From assembly GCA_024639125.1 (NCBI GenBank), contig JAHEJA010000004.1, forward strand, positions 44,355 through 108,354: DNA of 64,000 nt, given 5' to 3'. Origin of the DNA: Paracoccaceae bacterium (lineage in GTDB: Bacteria; Pseudomonadota; Alphaproteobacteria; Rhodobacterales; Rhodobacteraceae). Below are positions 16,767 to 25,789 of the stretch, piece after piece (the stretch's first letter is position 1; each line of letters opens with the position of its first letter). The notes under the pieces are model-generated. The model was not told where the DNA came from. It did no database searches and saw nothing but the letters and a program-made list of their open reading frames with translations. The position numbers and the translations under genes were made by a program.

Positions 16767-17888
16767 ATGACTGGAAATTCAGGCGGCCCTTGGGGCGGCG
16801 GTGGATCAAACGGCGGCGGTAATCGCGGTCAAAACGACGATAAAAATCGGCGCCCTCCGAATAATGGCAGTCAGATGCCTCCTGAAATCGACGATATGTT
16901 GAAAAAGGGTCAGGAACAGTTGCGCGTCCTTATGGGCGGTCGTGGCGGCTCCGGCGGGAATAACAGCAATGGCGGTGGCTCTGGTCCCGAAATAAACAAA
17001 AGCGTGTTCGTTATCGGCGGTTTGGCTGCTGTTGGGCTTTGGGTTTTTTCAAGCCTGTACCAAGTCCAGAACTACGAGAAATCGGTTGAATTGCTGTTCG
17101 GCTCTTACCTTGAAACGGGCGAAGAGGGCTTGAACTTTGCGCCTTGGCCTTTTGTCAAAGCAGAAATTGTACCCGTCGATCGTGAACAAACCGAAGATAT
17201 CGGTGTTGGCGTTCGCGGAGATGCTGGTTTTATGCTGACACGTGATGAAAACATCGTTGATATTGATTTCCAAGTTGTTTGGAACATCAATGATCCTGCA
17301 CGTTTCTTGTTCAATCTGCGTGAACCTCAAGCAACTATTCGGGCGGTGTCTGAATCTGCCATGCGTGAAATTATTGCGCAATCTGAATTGTCACCAATTT
17401 TGAACCGTGAACGTGGTGTCATCGCTGCGCGGCTTCAGGAATTGATCCAAGGGACCTTGGATTCCTATGACAGTGGCGTTAATGTGGTGCGTGTCAACTT
17501 TGACAAAGCCGATCCACCGGATCAGGTTATTGACAGTTTCCGCGAAGTTCAGGCTGCTGAACAGGAACGCGATCGTTTAGAAAAACAAGCGGATGCCTAT
17601 TCAAACCGTATTACGGCGCAAGCGCGCGGTGAGGCCGCTCAGGTGCTAGAAGAAGCCGAAGGTTATCGTGCGCGGGTCGTGAACGAAGCCGCCGGTGAAG
17701 CAAGCCGGTTTAGTGCTGTTCTGGCAGAATATCAAAAAGCCCCTGATGTGACACGCAAGCGTCTTTATATTGAGACGATGGAAAATGTCCTAGGTGGCTT
17801 GGATAAAGTCATCATTGATGATGCCGCTGGCGGTCAGGGCGTTGTGCCTTATCTTCCGCTGAACCAACTTCGTCAGGAGACAAAATAA
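16767..17888 (+). CDS. hflK: FtsH protease modulator HflK
   Basis: The start is ATG 16767, 9 bases after AGAGGA; an in-frame ATG at 16737 lacks support. The 373 residues comprise a Gly/Asn-rich cytoplasmic segment (1-75), one membrane helix (about 80-97) and a periplasmic SPFH (band 7) domain followed by a long Ala/Glu-rich coiled coil (about 270-330). With HflC it forms the large cage that encloses and regulates the FtsH protease in the inner membrane. It overlaps hflC by one base. Confidence 0.96.
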   Translation: MTGNSGGPWGGGGSNGGGNRGQNDDKNRRPPNNGSQMPPEIDDMLKKGQEQLRVLMGGRGGSGGNNSNGGGSGPEINKSVFVIGGLAAVGLWVFSSLYQVQNYEKSVELLFGSYLETGEEGLNFAPWPFVKAEIVPVDREQTEDIGVGVRGDAGFMLTRDENIVDIDFQVVWNINDPARFLFNLREPQATIRAVSESAMREIIAQSELSPILNRERGVIAARLQELIQGTLDSYDSGVNVVRVNFDKADPPDQVIDSFREVQAAEQERDRLEKQADAYSNRITAQARGEAAQVLEEAEGYRARVVNEAAGEASRFSAVLAEYQKAPDVTRKRLYIETMENVLGGLDKVIIDDAAGGQGVVPYLPLNQLRQETK

Positions 17889-18784
17889 TGAACAAACAGT
17901 TTTTCCTGCTGGCATTTGTTGCCGCTCTGGCTTTCGTTGGAATTAATTCTTTGTACGTGGTGGATGAACGTGAAAAAGTCTTGGTTCTTCAATTTGGTCG
18001 TGTTGTCGCGGTCAAAGAAGATCCCGGTCTTTCTGTGAAAATCCCGTTCATTCAAAACGTTGTCCGATACGAAGACCGTATCCTTAGCCGCGAAATTGAG
18101 TCTTTCGAGGTGACACCTCTGGATGATCGCCGTTTGGTGGTTGATGCATTTGCCCGTTATCGCATCGTGGACGTCAACAATTTTCGCGCGGTAACCGGTT
18201 CATCTGGGGATCAAGCGATTGCTATTGCCGGCTCGCGCTTGGATCGTATTCTTAGTTCGCAAACGCGTGAAATTTTAGGCTCTGTTTCATCTAATGATAT
18301 CCTATCATCGGACCGAGCGGCGTTAATGTTGCGAATTCGGTCTGGTGCAGTTCCAGAAGCCGCTAAAATGGGCATCGAAGTCATCGATGTGCGTCTAAAG
18401 CGGACAGATTTGCCACGTCAAAACTTGGACGCAACATTTGCGCGTATGCGCGCAGAACGTGAACGCGAAGCAGCCGACGAAATCGCGCGTGGTAACGAAG
18501 CCGCTCAGCGTGTGCGCGCCCAAGCAGATCGTGCCCAAGTCGAAATCGTATCAGAAGCTAAAAAAGAATCAGAGATCATTCGCGGTCAAGCTGATGCCGA
18601 GCGGAACGCAATTTTCGCTCAAGCATTTGGCGCAGACCCAGAGTTCTTTGAATTCTATCGCTCACTAAGTGCCTATGAAAAGGCTTTGGGTGGGAATAAT
18701 TCATCCATGGTCATGTCGCCGAATTCAGAGTTCTTTAATTATCTGAAGTCCGACAAAGGCATGAGTGCGGCTGGCCAAAACTAA
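17888..18784 (+). CDS. hflC: FtsH protease modulator HflC
   Basis: 298 residues with an N-terminal signal-anchor (about 3-22), the SPFH core (VDEREKVLVLQFGRVV; SVKIPFIQNVVRYEDRIL) and the family segment FFEFYRSLSAYEKAL near the C-terminus. It is the partner of HflK in the FtsH-regulating complex. AGGAGA precedes the start inside the end of hflK. One-base overlaps on both sides couple it to hflK and to the DUF2065 gene. Confidence 0.97.
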   Translation: MNKQFFLLAFVAALAFVGINSLYVVDEREKVLVLQFGRVVAVKEDPGLSVKIPFIQNVVRYEDRILSREIESFEVTPLDDRRLVVDAFARYRIVDVNNFRAVTGSSGDQAIAIAGSRLDRILSSQTREILGSVSSNDILSSDRAALMLRIRSGAVPEAAKMGIEVIDVRLKRTDLPRQNLDATFARMRAEREREAADEIARGNEAAQRVRAQADRAQVEIVSEAKKESEIIRGQADAERNAIFAQAFGADPEFFEFYRSLSAYEKALGGNNSSMVMSPNSEFFNYLKSDKGMSAAGQN

Positions 18785-18969
18785 TGTCCTATGTGCTTTT
18801 GGGCATTGGACTTGTCTTATTGATCGAGGGGCTGGTGTTCGCACTGGCCCCTTCTTTTATTGATCGTGTGTTTGACATGCTCAAAGACATGACGCTCTCT
18901 GAACGCCGCTTTTACGGGATCAGCTGCGCCTTGGTCGGGGCACTGATTTTATGGTTTCTCAAAGGCTAG
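18784..18969 (+). CDS. DUF2065 two-helix membrane protein
   Basis: A 61-residue protein made almost wholly of two membrane helices (about 3-20 and 42-59), with the DUF2065 features LLIEGLVFALAPSF and RRFYGISCALVGALILWF. Its constant place behind hflKC suggests a role in the HflKC/FtsH complex, but the function is unproven. It overlaps hflC by one base. Confidence 0.85.
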   Translation: MSYVLLGIGLVLLIEGLVFALAPSFIDRVFDMLKDMTLSERRFYGISCALVGALILWFLKG

Positions 18970-19095
18970 GTATAACATCTGTTCACATTCAATTGAGCAA
19001 CGGCCTAATGGCTTGTCTTCTGTGCTCTGCATTCCTACCTTTACGACATGGATGCCAAGATCATCTGGTTCTAACAACGTATAGGAGTTGTTGAT

Positions 19096-20574
19096 ATGCT
19101 TCACTTTCGCCGCTTGCCTCAGGTTCAAGCGAAAACATTGACCAAAGCAAAACCAACGTATCACGTGCAAGTGGGCTTTATCGCTCTGGCTTTGGTGCTC
19201 TTGCAGGCTATTTCTGCCGCAGCACGTGGCGCCCCAGAAAGCTTTGCAGACCTGGTCGAAGACATTAGCCCTGCTGTGGTAAATATTACGACAACCACCA
19301 AAGTCGCCAAAGGCGTTACCCCCCGCGGTATCGTCCCCGAAGGAAGCCCATTTGAAGATTTCTTCAAAGAATTCCAAGATCGCCAAGGCGGCAATAATGC
19401 GCCACGACCAACATCGGCTTTGGGATCTGGCTTTGTCATTTCAGAAGATGGCTATGTTGTAACAAACAATCACGTGATCGAAGGCGCCGATGAAATCATG
19501 GTCGAATTCAACGACGGCAAAGAGCTAAAAGCGTCGATCGTTGGCACGGACAAGAACATTGATATCGCATTGCTCAAAGTTGTGGCAGACGGCCCATTGG
19601 CACATGTGTCCTTTGGCGACAGCGACATCGCACGCGTCGGCGATTGGGTCATGGCTATCGGTAACCCCTTGGGGCAAGGTTTCTCTGTCTCTGCGGGGAT
19701 CATTTCCGCCCGCAATCGTGAATTATCAGGGGCTTATGACGATTACATCCAGACCGACGCCGCCATCAACCGTGGCAACTCTGGTGGTCCATTGTTCAAC
19801 ATGGATGGATCTGTTATTGGCGTGAATACCGCGATATTGTCCCCGAATGGTGGGTCGATTGGAATTGGGTTTTCAATGTCAGCTAACGTTGTGGCACCTG
19901 TTGTCGATCAGCTCAAGCAATTCGGAGAAGTGCGCCGCGGTTGGTTGGGTGTGAATATCGGCTCTATGACAGACGATATGGCAACATCTCTTGGTATGGA
20001 TCAAGCACAGGGCGCAATCGTGCTAGATGTGTTTGATGGCCCCGCCAAAGATGCCGGTATCCAAGAAATGGATGTGATCCTTTCCTTTAATGGCCAAGAT
20101 GTGGCGGATTCCGGGGAATTAGTGCGTTTGGTTGGCAAAGCTGCTGTTGGTAGCAACGTCAAAACCATTGTGCTTCGGGATGGCAAACGCAAGTCAGTGG
20201 ATGTGGTGCTAGGACAGCGTCCAGACCCAGATCAAATGGCTGCACGCGATACAATGGAAACCCAGCCAGAACCAAGCAGCACAGCTTTGCTTGGGATGGA
20301 TTTGTCCGAGATCACGGATGCGCTGCGTGGCGATATGGGGATCGGGGATGATGTGGTCGGTTTGGTTGTCGTCGGCGTAGACCAAAAGAGCGTTGCCTAT
20401 GACAAAGGTATCCGTGACGGCGACGTGATTACGGATGCAGGTCAGAAAAAAGTAGAAAACATCCAAGACCTACAAGACCGCGTTCAAGAAACGCAAGAGG
20501 CTGGCCGTGAATCGCTTTTGCTTTTGGTGCGCCGCGAAGGACAGCCAATGTTCGTGGTACTCCCGCTCGAATAA
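19096..20574 (+). CDS. degP: Periplasmic serine protease DegP/HtrA (Do family)
   Basis: A 492-residue HtrA protease. An N-terminal signal/anchor (about 26-44) precedes a trypsin-like domain with an intact triad: His126 (TNNHVIEG), Asp156 (NIDIALLK) and Ser229 (NRGNSGGPL). Two PDZ domains follow (about 275-365 and 385-490). It degrades or refolds misfolded envelope proteins. GGAG lies 8 bases before the ATG. It closes the hflK-hflC-DUF2065 group, from which it is separated by 126 bases, so it may also have its own promoter. Confidence 0.95.
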   Translation: MLHFRRLPQVQAKTLTKAKPTYHVQVGFIALALVLLQAISAAARGAPESFADLVEDISPAVVNITTTTKVAKGVTPRGIVPEGSPFEDFFKEFQDRQGGNNAPRPTSALGSGFVISEDGYVVTNNHVIEGADEIMVEFNDGKELKASIVGTDKNIDIALLKVVADGPLAHVSFGDSDIARVGDWVMAIGNPLGQGFSVSAGIISARNRELSGAYDDYIQTDAAINRGNSGGPLFNMDGSVIGVNTAILSPNGGSIGIGFSMSANVVAPVVDQLKQFGEVRRGWLGVNIGSMTDDMATSLGMDQAQGAIVLDVFDGPAKDAGIQEMDVILSFNGQDVADSGELVRLVGKAAVGSNVKTIVLRDGKRKSVDVVLGQRPDPDQMAARDTMETQPEPSSTALLGMDLSEITDALRGDMGIGDDVVGLVVVGVDQKSVAYDKGIRDGDVITDAGQKKVENIQDLQDRVQETQEAGRESLLLLVRREGQPMFVVLPLE

Positions 20575-20604
20575 TGTTCTTGTTTAAACCTTGTCTGACA
20601 CATT

Positions 20605-20631
20605 GGGGCGCTTCGGCGCCCCTTTAGTTTT
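20605..20631 (+). terminator. Intrinsic terminator of degP
   Basis: GGGGCGC and GCGCCCC form a 7-bp stem capped by a TTCG tetraloop and followed by TTTAGTTTT. It lies 30 bases after the degP stop. Confidence 0.9.
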
Positions 20632-21124
20632 CGCTCAAATCAATCGTGACAAGCCCAAGCTGACGGGCCGTTTCAATAGATAAGATTTCGCTTTCTAGCC
20701 CAGACTGTGTTTGATAGGCTTTGATCGCGGTCTTGGTGGCCTGCGTATGGCGCCCGTTAATTCCTGATTGATAAATCTCTCGTGCTGCAAGAGCGCGTTG
20801 CAAAGAGGACAGGAATTCCTCTGACATCACACTTGGACAGACGGCTTCAAAGCGTATCTCTATGCGTTCATCTGTGATACGTTGTTGCGTTTTGGTTTGA
20901 TAGACGGCCTCGGCGGTGATTTTGCCGGTGTCATCGTATTGCGCAGGGGACACTTCGGTCTGGGTTGTGATGGTTTCTATCATGGCTGGCGTTGTAATAT
21001 GGCGTCCTTCACAGACGTCTTGACCATTTTCTTCGCTCAGCATCAATTGGTCCGTCGGTTGTTCACACCCCGACAGCGTCATTATTGCAAACGCCAGTGT
21101 TGATCCCAATATCCGCTTATGCAT
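20624..21124 (-). CDS. Lipoprotein with C-terminal peptidoglycan-binding-like domain
   Basis: A 166-residue protein with a signal peptide ending in the lipobox LSGC, so Cys20 should be lipidated. The C-terminal 60 residues (LQRALAAREIYQSGINGRHT and the following KTAIKAYQTQSGL) have the pattern of a peptidoglycan-binding type 1 domain; the middle is unassigned. It is probably anchored to a membrane facing the cell wall. It is the second gene after the DnaE2 remnant on the minus strand, and its end touches the degP terminator. Confidence 0.75.
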   Translation of the reverse strand: MHKRILGSTLAFAIMTLSGCEQPTDQLMLSEENGQDVCEGRHITTPAMIETITTQTEVSPAQYDDTGKITAEAVYQTKTQQRITDERIEIRFEAVCPSVMSEEFLSSLQRALAAREIYQSGINGRHTQATKTAIKAYQTQSGLESEILSIETARQLGLVTIDLSEN

Positions 21125-21168
21125 GAACGCCCCTTTTTGTCAGTCTTATTCATTGACCAAACAAAAGA

Positions 21169-21585
21169 CTAGGGCGCTATGTCCTCTTTTAGCAAGTCGT
21201 CCAAAAGATGTGATAAATCTTCAACGTGTTGCGCAATGATATGGGTGACTGAGTTTTCCCTTTGCAAGGTTCCAGTTATCCTTAGCATGCGCCCGGAAAT
21301 AATCGCCCGTCGATATGTTTCATAAAGCTTGCGCCAAATCACAATATTCACAACCCCTGTTTCATCTTCGAGTGTTAGAAAAATAACGCCTTTGGCTGTG
21401 CCCGGGCGTTGGCGCAGGATCACCAAGCCAGCCACACAAATACGCGCCCCGATAGGCACATTTTGCAATAGCAAAGCAGGACAAGCCTCTGGTGGGCGGC
21501 ACCAATATGTTGAAGAGGTCACAAGCATGAGAACAAATATAGAACAAATAAAAATTGTCGCAAGGGAATAACTCAGGGGTCGCAA
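21169..21585 (-). pseudogene. dnaE2: C-terminal remnant of error-prone DNA polymerase DnaE2 (ImuC)
   Basis: A 138-residue frame. From about residue 43, VPIGARICVAGLVILRQRPG and GVIFLTLEDETGVVNIVIW match the OB-fold (tRNA_anti) domain found near the C-terminus of DnaE2, which is normally over 1000 residues long. The polymerase and PHP domains are absent: only 66 bases separate this frame from the ferredoxin ATG. The first 40 residues are hydrophobic (SLATIFICSIFVLMLV) and unlike DnaE2, so the frame has either gained a chance start or become a small membrane-tethered OB-fold protein. I favour decay of an imuA-imuB-dnaE2 cassette. Confidence 0.65.
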
Positions 21586-21618
21586 ATTGGGCTAGCCTCG
21601 CCTAAATAGCATGGTTAG

Positions 21619-21974
<356 letters not shown>

Positions 21975-21975
<1 letters not shown>

Positions 21976-22682
21976 TGATTTTAAAATGGGCCCATGGAGC
22001 GCTGGCTTTATGGGCTATGGCAACGCCTCTGACTGCGCAGACGATTTCATCTGCGCAGTATATTGACCCAACGACACGCTATGCCCATGGCATTCTTGGG
22101 GATGCTGTAGAATGGGGTGGGCTCTATCTTACTATGCAAACGGGACCTGACATTAAAATCACGCTCCCGCAGTCGCGCGTCTTCGAAGACCTTGCGCCAC
22201 GGCTCGTTGATCTCGATAATGATCAATCCCCCGAAATCATAACTGTGGAAACAGACCTCTCCCTCGGGGCGCGGCTCGCGATTTATGATGAAACAGGATT
22301 GGTTGCCGCAACCCCTTTTATTGGACGCACAAACCGGTGGTTGGCACCGGTCGGGGCTGCGGACCTTGATGGGGACGGAGCGATTGAAATCGCCTATATC
22401 GATCGTCCTCATTTGGCCAAAACCCTACGTATTTGGCGCTTCAAAGATAACGAACTTACCTTTGTCCAAGACGTTTTTGATCTGACCAATCACAAAATCG
22501 GCTGGGACACGATCCTAGGAGGGCTACGCACATGCAGCCCGAATTCTCCTGATCTTATTCTCGCGGATGCAACGTGGAAAAATGCAATGCGCATTTCTTA
22601 CTCAGGCAAGCAATTTACAAAAGAAAAAATCGCGCCCCTCAACCGAGACCGCGATCTTTCTAAATATCTGAACTGCCCTTAG
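21975..22682 (+). CDS. Exported FG-GAP/VCBS-repeat protein
   Basis: A 235-residue protein with a signal peptide (about 1-21, ending PLTAQ) and two clear FG-GAP-type calcium-binding blades, DLDNDQSPEI and DLDGDGAIEI, in a small beta-propeller-like region. Two cysteines (TCSPN and the penultimate C) may form a disulfide. I know it as a roseobacter family of unknown role next to ferredoxin. It is translationally coupled to the ferredoxin by a one-base overlap, although the two products act in different compartments. Confidence 0.8.
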
Positions 22683-22752
22683 GTTTTCTTTTTGCCTAAA
22701 AACTCTGGGGAGTCGCCAAAGGCGGCGGGGCAAAGCCCCAAATCCCCTAAAA

Positions 22753-24015
22753 TCAAAGAGCGCGCCAGCCGATATCTGTTCGATAAAACCCATCTGCCCA
22801 GTCAATCTGGTTAATTGCAGCATAGGCGCGCGCACGTGCTTCTGCTAGGCTAGATCCTCTTGCCGTAACGTTCAAAACGCGACCGCCGTTTGCACAGATA
22901 TGCCCGTCTTTTTCGATGGTTCCTGCGTGAAAACACATGTTAAAACTGTCGCTGTTCAGGGTTTCAAGTTTTGAAATAACGCTGCCTTTTGCATAGGATC
23001 CCGGATAGCCTTTGGCCGCCATGACAACAGTTATCGCATGATCATCGGCCCAATTGACTTTGGCAGTATCCAGCCGACCTTCCGCCGTTGCTAACAAAAC
23101 ATCCAAGGCTTGCGCCCCAAGGCGAAGCATCAAAACTTGTGTCTCGGGATCTCCAAAGCGGGCATTGTATTCAACCAATCGCGGCTGCCCGTCTTTGATC
23201 ATCAAACCAACATAGAGCACCCCTTGGTAGGGTGTTCCTCGTCTTGCCATTTCGTCAATTGTTGGCTGAACAATCTCATCCAATGTCTTTTGTGCAATGT
23301 CATCGGTTAGGATCGGCGCGGGTGAATATGCCCCCATGCCACCGGTATTCGGGCCAGTGTCCCCATCGCCGACGCGCTTGTGGTCTTGTGCTGTGCCAAC
23401 TGGCAAAAGGTTTTTGCCATCGCAGAGCACAAAATAAGACGCTTCTTCCCCATCCATGAATTCTTCGATTACAACTTCTGCACCGGCACCGCCAAACGCA
23501 CCTCCGAACATGTCTTCGATCGCGTCTGTTGCGTCTTTTAATTCCATGGCCACGACCACGCCTTTTCCAGCGGCCAATCCATCTGCTTTGATGACAATCG
23601 GCGCGCCTTGCTCGTGGACATAGGCCAAGGCTGCATCCTTGTTTTTGAAATGTGCATAGGCCGCTGTCGGAGCCTTGGCTGCATCACAAATTTCTTTTGT
23701 AAAGCTTTTGCTTGCTTCTAATTGGGCTGCCGCTTGTGAAGGGCCGAAAACCAAAAAGCCGGCGTCGCGTAGCGCATCAGATACGCCAAGAGCCAATGGC
23801 GCTTCTGGTCCAATAATCACAAAATCAATTGCGTTTTCATTCGCAAATTCAATAACTTCTGTTGCATTTTCTGGGTTGATCGCGGCGCATTCTGCCAATT
23901 GGGCAATCCCTGCATTCCCGGGGGCGACGATCAATCGGTCACATTTGGGGTTTTGTTTCACAGCCCAAGCCAAGGCATGTTCGCGCCCACCACTTCCTAG
24001 AATTAAAATATTCAT
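22753..24015 (-). CDS. purD: Phosphoribosylamine-glycine ligase
   Basis: The start is the second ATG (24015), 7 bases after GAGGAG; the ATG two codons upstream is only 1 base from it. The 420 residues open with MNILILGSGGREHALAWA and contain the ATP-grasp domain (PIVIKADGLAAGKGVVVA; EEFMDGEEASYFVLCDG) and VEYNARFGDPETQVLM. It makes glycinamide ribonucleotide, the second step of purine synthesis. It is divergent from xseA with only 71 bases between. Confidence 0.98.
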   Translation of the reverse strand: MNILILGSGGREHALAWAVKQNPKCDRLIVAPGNAGIAQLAECAAINPENATEVIEFANENAIDFVIIGPEAPLALGVSDALRDAGFLVFGPSQAAAQLEASKSFTKEICDAAKAPTAAYAHFKNKDAALAYVHEQGAPIVIKADGLAAGKGVVVAMELKDATDAIEDMFGGAFGGAGAEVVIEEFMDGEEASYFVLCDGKNLLPVGTAQDHKRVGDGDTGPNTGGMGAYSPAPILTDDIAQKTLDEIVQPTIDEMARRGTPYQGVLYVGLMIKDGQPRLVEYNARFGDPETQVLMLRLGAQALDVLLATAEGRLDTAKVNWADDHAITVVMAAKGYPGSYAKGSVISKLETLNSDSFNMCFHAGTIEKDGHICANGGRVLNVTARGSSLAEARARAYAAINQIDWADGFYRTDIGWRAL

Positions 24016-24086
24016 GTCCATGCTCCTCTTGGCCTTTTGTTGCAGGCGTTCTAAGCTGCAATCGAAAAAGAAACAAGTGAGGCCAC

Positions 24087-25655
24087 ATGTCAGATTTGAT
24101 CGACGATCCGCGACTTGGATTAAATGATCCAGAATTCAGCGTGACTGAAATTTCCGGCGCGATTAAACGCGTGATCGAAGGTGAATTCGGTCATGTGCGC
24201 ATACGCGGCGAAGTCGGGCGTGTATCTTTTCCGCGCTCGGGGCATGTGTACTTGGATCTCAAGGATGACAAATCGGTCATTTCCGCCGTTATTTGGAAAG
24301 GTGTGGCGTCGCGGCTTGCAGTGCAACCAGAAGAAGGCATGGAAGTCGTTGCTACGGGTCGGGTCACAACGTTTGGCGGTCAATCCAAATATCAATTGGT
24401 CATAGAAGACATCAAACCCGCAGGCATGGGTGCGTTGATGGCTATGCTTGAAAAACGCAAGAAAATGCTCGAGTCCGAAGGACTATTTGATCCATCACGC
24501 AAAAAACCGATCCCTTATTTACCAGATGTCATTGGGGTTGTAACATCGCCTTCGGGCGCGGTAATTCGTGATATTTTGCATCGTTTACGAGATAGGTTTC
24601 CGCGAAAAGTGCTGATTTGGCCCGTGGCGGTGCAAGGCGATAAATGCGCCCAAGACGTGGCCCGTGCGATTGCGGGTTTTAATCAGCTAACACCGGGGGG
24701 GGCCATTCCCCGCCCTGATTTGATTATCGTGGCCCGCGGTGGTGGCTCGCTCGAAGACCTTTGGGGCTTTAACGAGGAAATCGTGGCGCGTGCAGCCGCA
24801 GCGTCGGATATTCCGCTGATTTCTGCGGTTGGGCATGAAACAGATACGACTTTGATAGATTTTGTTTCGGATAAACGCGCGCCAACCCCTACGGCAGCGG
24901 CGGAAATTGCTGTTCCTGTGCGGCATGAATTGTCGGCCTGGATAAAAGAGCAAAGCTCTCGTATGGCGCAGGCGCAAAGCCAGATGATTTCTTATCGTCA
25001 CCAACGTCTTCGGGATCTGTCGCGGGCTTTGCCTCGTCCCGAAACATTGCTTGATTCAGCGCGTCAAAAATTGGATTATCTGAGTGATCGTTTGCCAACG
25101 GCTCTGGGGCAAACCGTGCAACGTCGCCGCGTGGCTTTGTCCGATAAATCCGGCAGCCTGCGGCCCGCATTGATCCGTCGGTTGGTACATACCGAAGCGC
25201 AAAAAATTTCTGCACTTTCGCAACGGTTGGGGCCAAGTTTGATGCGTGCTGTTGGCGAAAAATCCCGCAATTTTTCAAGCACTCAAACGCGGTTGCAGCC
25301 GCATTTGGTGGCGCGCACAACGCAACGCAACCGAACCGATTTAGATCGTCTAAGTGGTCGATTTGTAGATGTGTCCCAGCGTCAGGTGAAACAGCTGAGT
25401 GAAAAGCTGCTGTCTATGGACCGTCTGCGTGAAACCATGGGGTATACGGCAACACTTAAGCGGGGATATGCGGTCGTGCGCTCGGGTGATCAGATCATCA
25501 CAAACAAAGATCAAGCCGCAAAAGCCGCACATTTGGAAATTCAATTTGCTGACGGGACGCATGCGCTTGGGGATCAGCCCGTCACTGCGACGCAATCTGG
25601 AAAACCCAAAAAGCCAACCAAGACGCCAGCCCCCGAACAGGGCAACTTATTCTGA
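24087..25655 (+). CDS. xseA: Exodeoxyribonuclease VII large subunit
   Basis: A 522-residue XseA with the N-terminal OB-fold ([20 protein letters not shown]), the catalytic core with [18 protein letters not shown] and [17 protein letters not shown] plus [12 protein letters not shown], a long coiled-coil middle and the C-terminal GYAVVR segment. With XseB it degrades single-stranded DNA from both ends. Its basic, proline-rich end ([17 protein letters not shown]) is typical. No xseB lies in the window. Confidence 0.96.
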   Translation: MSDLIDDPRLGLNDPEFSVTEISGAIKRVIEGEFGHVRIRGEVGRVSFPRSGHVYLDLKDDKSVISAVIWKGVASRLAVQPEEGMEVVATGRVTTFGGQSKYQLVIEDIKPAGMGALMAMLEKRKKMLESEGLFDPSRKKPIPYLPDVIGVVTSPSGAVIRDILHRLRDRFPRKVLIWPVAVQGDKCAQDVARAIAGFNQLTPGGAIPRPDLIIVARGGGSLEDLWGFNEEIVARAAAASDIPLISAVGHETDTTLIDFVSDKRAPTPTAAAEIAVPVRHELSAWIKEQSSRMAQAQSQMISYRHQRLRDLSRALPRPETLLDSARQKLDYLSDRLPTALGQTVQRRRVALSDKSGSLRPALIRRLVHTEAQKISALSQRLGPSLMRAVGEKSRNFSSTQTRLQPHLVARTTQRNRTDLDRLSGRFVDVSQRQVKQLSEKLLSMDRLRETMGYTATLKRGYAVVRSGDQIITNKDQAAKAAHLEIQFADGTHALGDQPVTATQSGKPKKPTKTPAPEQGNLF

Positions 25656-25686
25656 TCCAAAACGCGTAAAAGTTTCTGATAAGATC

Positions 25687-25698
25687 CGTTCTAGAACG
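25687..25698. promoter_or_regulatory. 12-bp perfect palindrome upstream of fdsB
   Basis: CGTTCTAGAACG reads the same on both strands and lies about 90 bases before the fdsB ATG, in the 134-base gap after xseA. It could be an operator; the regulator is unknown. Confidence 0.25.
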
Positions 25699-25789
25699 CT
25701 TCCTGATGGTCTCATGTCGTTTTTGACCTCGCTTGATGGGGTCGGTTTGGTCTATTCCTGACACAAGTTTAGCATGGGAGCAGCCGATC

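Noticed and set aside
22727..22739. GGGGC-AAA-GCCCC between the VCBS gene and purD
   Set aside because: Five-base stem without T-runs on either side; too weak to call.
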